From NCBI GenBank assembly GCA_030038695.1, contig JASHSN010000274.1, positions 1 through 15,384 on the forward strand: DNA of 15,384 nt. The letters run 5' to 3'. Below are positions 14,016 through 15,384 of the stretch, piece after piece. The translations under genes were made by a program, and so were the position numbers. Numbering within the stretch: the first letter of the stretch is position 1; every line of letters starts with the position of its first letter. The stretch comes from Nitrososphaeraceae archaeon (GTDB taxonomy: Archaea; Thermoproteota; Nitrososphaeria; Nitrososphaerales; Nitrososphaeraceae). A model generated the notes under the pieces. It saw only the letters and a program-made list of their open reading frames with translations, was not told the DNA's origin and ran no database searches.

Positions 14016-15284
14016 ATGAAATTGCCGAGCACGGGTATTGTCAAGTATCACGTTAAATTAAAATTTGACGTTGACGGACTGGTTGAAAAGGCAGATATAA
14101 TCGGAGCGATTTTTGGACAGACCGAAGGTCTTCTTGGACCGGAGATGAATTTGAACGAATTACAGAAGGTCTCAAAGGTTGGAAGGATTGAGGTTAATGT
14201 GGACACAAAGTCAAATATGGCAAAGGGCGATGCTATAATTCCCATGAGCACCGATATTTCAACCGCTGCGCTTATAGCAGCAGCTATTGAAAGCATTGAC
14301 AAAGTTGGGCCATTCCAAGCGAAATTCGTATTAAGTGGCATAGACGACATACGCGCAATAAAGAAAAAAGTTATTGTCGATAGGGCGAAAAAGATCGTGC
14401 AAGAGTGGGCTACAAAGACCATCAGCGAAGGAGAGGAAATGCTTAAGGATGTTTATGACGCTAGCAAACCTGGGAAACTTACGACCTTTGGAAAAGCTCA
14501 ACTTGCATGCGGAACTGGAGTATTTGATTCTGACTGGATTATTTTAGTAGAAGGGCGTGCAGATGTAATCAATCTGTTGCGTGCTGGCTTTGATAATGCA
14601 ATTGCGATCGAGGGTGCTAAAATCGATGAGACCGTCATCAAGCTCACAGAAGGTAAAAAAGTAATCGCCTTTCTTGACGGGGATCGAGCAGGAGATTTAA
14701 TTCTTAAAGAATTGCACGGCGTGGTAAATATAGACAAAGTCCTGAGGGCACCATCTGGGAGAGAAGTTGAGGAATGCACCCCACTAGAGATCGCGGAGAT
14801 CTTGAGAGAAGGCATGCAACTTGCTGGTGCCAGCGTGCAAGAGGTACATGCAACGGCGCGTCAGCTACAATACCCTGAAAGGAGGCATAACAATAAGAAG
14901 GATAGACTAGAACACGCTATAGAGGAAGAAGGAGAAACGCAGGGTAGTTCACGAGAACCAGGCACAACTCTCCTTGAAGATAATGCAGAGATTCTATCGG
15001 CCGTTAAGGCGGTCTACCCGCAAATTAACGAAACGCTCGAAGCCATAGTCTTGGATGGTTCCATGAAAATATTACTTAAAGTTCCTGTTTCGGATGTAGT
15101 GAAAAAATTAGATAGGACGGAAGGGGCAAAGATGCTCGTATTAGATGGAATAGTTACACAGCGATTGGTGGATGCTGCTGATAAAGTCGGAATCGAGTAT
15201 ATTGTCGGCCACAGAACAGGCGAATTGAAGAAATCTACGGAAGTTCGGATTAGAACTTTTGTCGACATGGGTATCAATAACTAG
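14016..15284 (+). CDS. dnaG: Archaeal DnaG primase-like protein
   Basis: Archaeal DnaG is a Toprim protein with primase activity in some species and also a component of the archaeal exosome. The product begins MKLPSTGIVKYHVKLKF, matching the family N-terminus; the frame is open back to a TTG at 13947, but the added 23 residues are not family-like. From the ATG at 14016 it has 422 aa. It contains GAIFGQTEGLLGPEMNL near the N-terminus, the Toprim motif ILVEGRADVINLL with catalytic E179, and AFLDGDRAGD with D221 and D223. A low-complexity acidic linker (about 295-325, rich in Glu) leads into a C-terminal domain ending IEYIVGHRTGELKK. No key residue is missing. The next gene starts five bases after its stop. 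Confidence 0.93.
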   Translation: MKLPSTGIVKYHVKLKFDVDGLVEKADIIGAIFGQTEGLLGPEMNLNELQKVSKVGRIEVNVDTKSNMAKGDAIIPMSTDISTAALIAAAIESIDKVGPFQAKFVLSGIDDIRAIKKKVIVDRAKKIVQEWATKTISEGEEMLKDVYDASKPGKLTTFGKAQLACGTGVFDSDWIILVEGRADVINLLRAGFDNAIAIEGAKIDETVIKLTEGKKVIAFLDGDRAGDLILKELHGVVNIDKVLRAPSGREVEECTPLEIAEILREGMQLAGASVQEVHATARQLQYPERRHNNKKDRLEHAIEEEGETQGSSREPGTTLLEDNAEILSAVKAVYPQINETLEAIVLDGSMKILLKVPVSDVVKKLDRTEGAKMLVLDGIVTQRLVDAADKVGIEYIVGHRTGELKKSTEVRIRTFVDMGINN

Positions 15285-15289
15285 ATAGG

Positions 15290-15384
15290 ATGTCAGAAAT
15301 CAAGGTACAACACATCCTCACTATGACTGAACTGCTACTGTTAGGTGCAAAGTACAGCTTTGTAGAATTGACCACATCCGATCT
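15290..15384 (+). CDS. Start of a wHTH gene, possibly archaeal CTP-dependent riboflavin kinase; runs off the window
   Basis: An ATG at 15290 opens a frame of 31 complete codons to the window edge (MSEIKVQHILTMTELLLLGAKY then SFVELTTSDL). This resembles the winged-helix head of archaeal DUF120-type riboflavin kinases and related regulators (TLxELLxLGA, then TTxELA). The kinase domain, if any, is outside the window. It starts five bases after dnaG and is probably co-transcribed. A stand-alone wHTH regulator is the main alternative. Confidence 0.5.
   Translation, partial: MSEIKVQHILTMTELLLLGAKYSFVELTTSD

Noticed and set aside
1..15384. Search for tRNA or rRNA genes, CRISPR arrays, insertion sequences and attachment sites
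   Set aside because: No cloverleaf with a T-loop, regularly spaced repeats, transposase motifs or long terminal inverted repeats were seen; the window reads as ordinary core chromosome.

Overview
The window looks like a chromosomal segment of an ammonia-oxidiser-type archaeon (Thaumarchaeota / Nitrososphaeria). The reasons are archaeal TATA boxes, few strong Shine-Dalgarno sites, and archaeal information-processing genes: an archaeal DnaG with a central Toprim domain, diphthine synthase DphB, and the start of what looks like an archaeal wHTH/riboflavin-kinase gene. The core is a lysine/arginine pathway that uses the amino-group carrier protein LysW. Taxonomy is inferred from gene content and style; no database search was possible.

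Layout. 1-482 (-): N-terminal part of an exported HtrA-like serine protease. 483-1054: mostly non-coding, with one possible 55-residue coiled-coil ORF. 1055-2674 (-): a two-gene unit, an ACT-domain protein followed by a wHTH regulator whose C-terminal two thirds resemble a CarH-type cobalamin sensor with degenerate binding motifs. This unit diverges from a tightly packed + strand run: argG, lysW copy 1, argX (2760-5017), then, after its own promoter, lysY/argC, lysZ/argB, lysJ/argD and an Lrp/AsnC regulator (lysM-like) (5153-8598). A second promoter at about 8717 starts lysS (homocitrate synthase), lysW copy 2, lysX, lysK and dphB (8756-13271). A small Toprim protein, dnaG and a truncated wHTH gene finish the window.

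How the genes fit together. ArgX would load glutamate, and LysX would load 2-aminoadipate, onto LysW. One kinase (LysZ), one reductase (LysY), one aminotransferase (LysJ) and one hydrolase (LysK) are present, so these are probably shared by both pathways. LysK would release ornithine or lysine. ArgG acts later in arginine synthesis and LysS makes homocitrate for the aminoadipate route. Homoaconitase, homoisocitrate dehydrogenase, aminoadipate aminotransferase, argF and argH are not in the window.

Most notable points. (1) There are two LysW carriers. The lysine-side copy ends in the canonical EDWGE, but the copy beside argX ends in EDWGQ, so the residue whose side-chain carboxylate normally receives the substrate is a glutamine. 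(2) A perfect GGTCA-N4-TGACC inverted repeat lies upstream of both argG and lysY/argC, and both promoters share an identical 18-bp half-site plus TATA block. (3) The regulator at 1055-1957 looks like a cobalamin sensor without its cobalamin ligand. (4) DphB carries a C-terminal DUF357-like extension.
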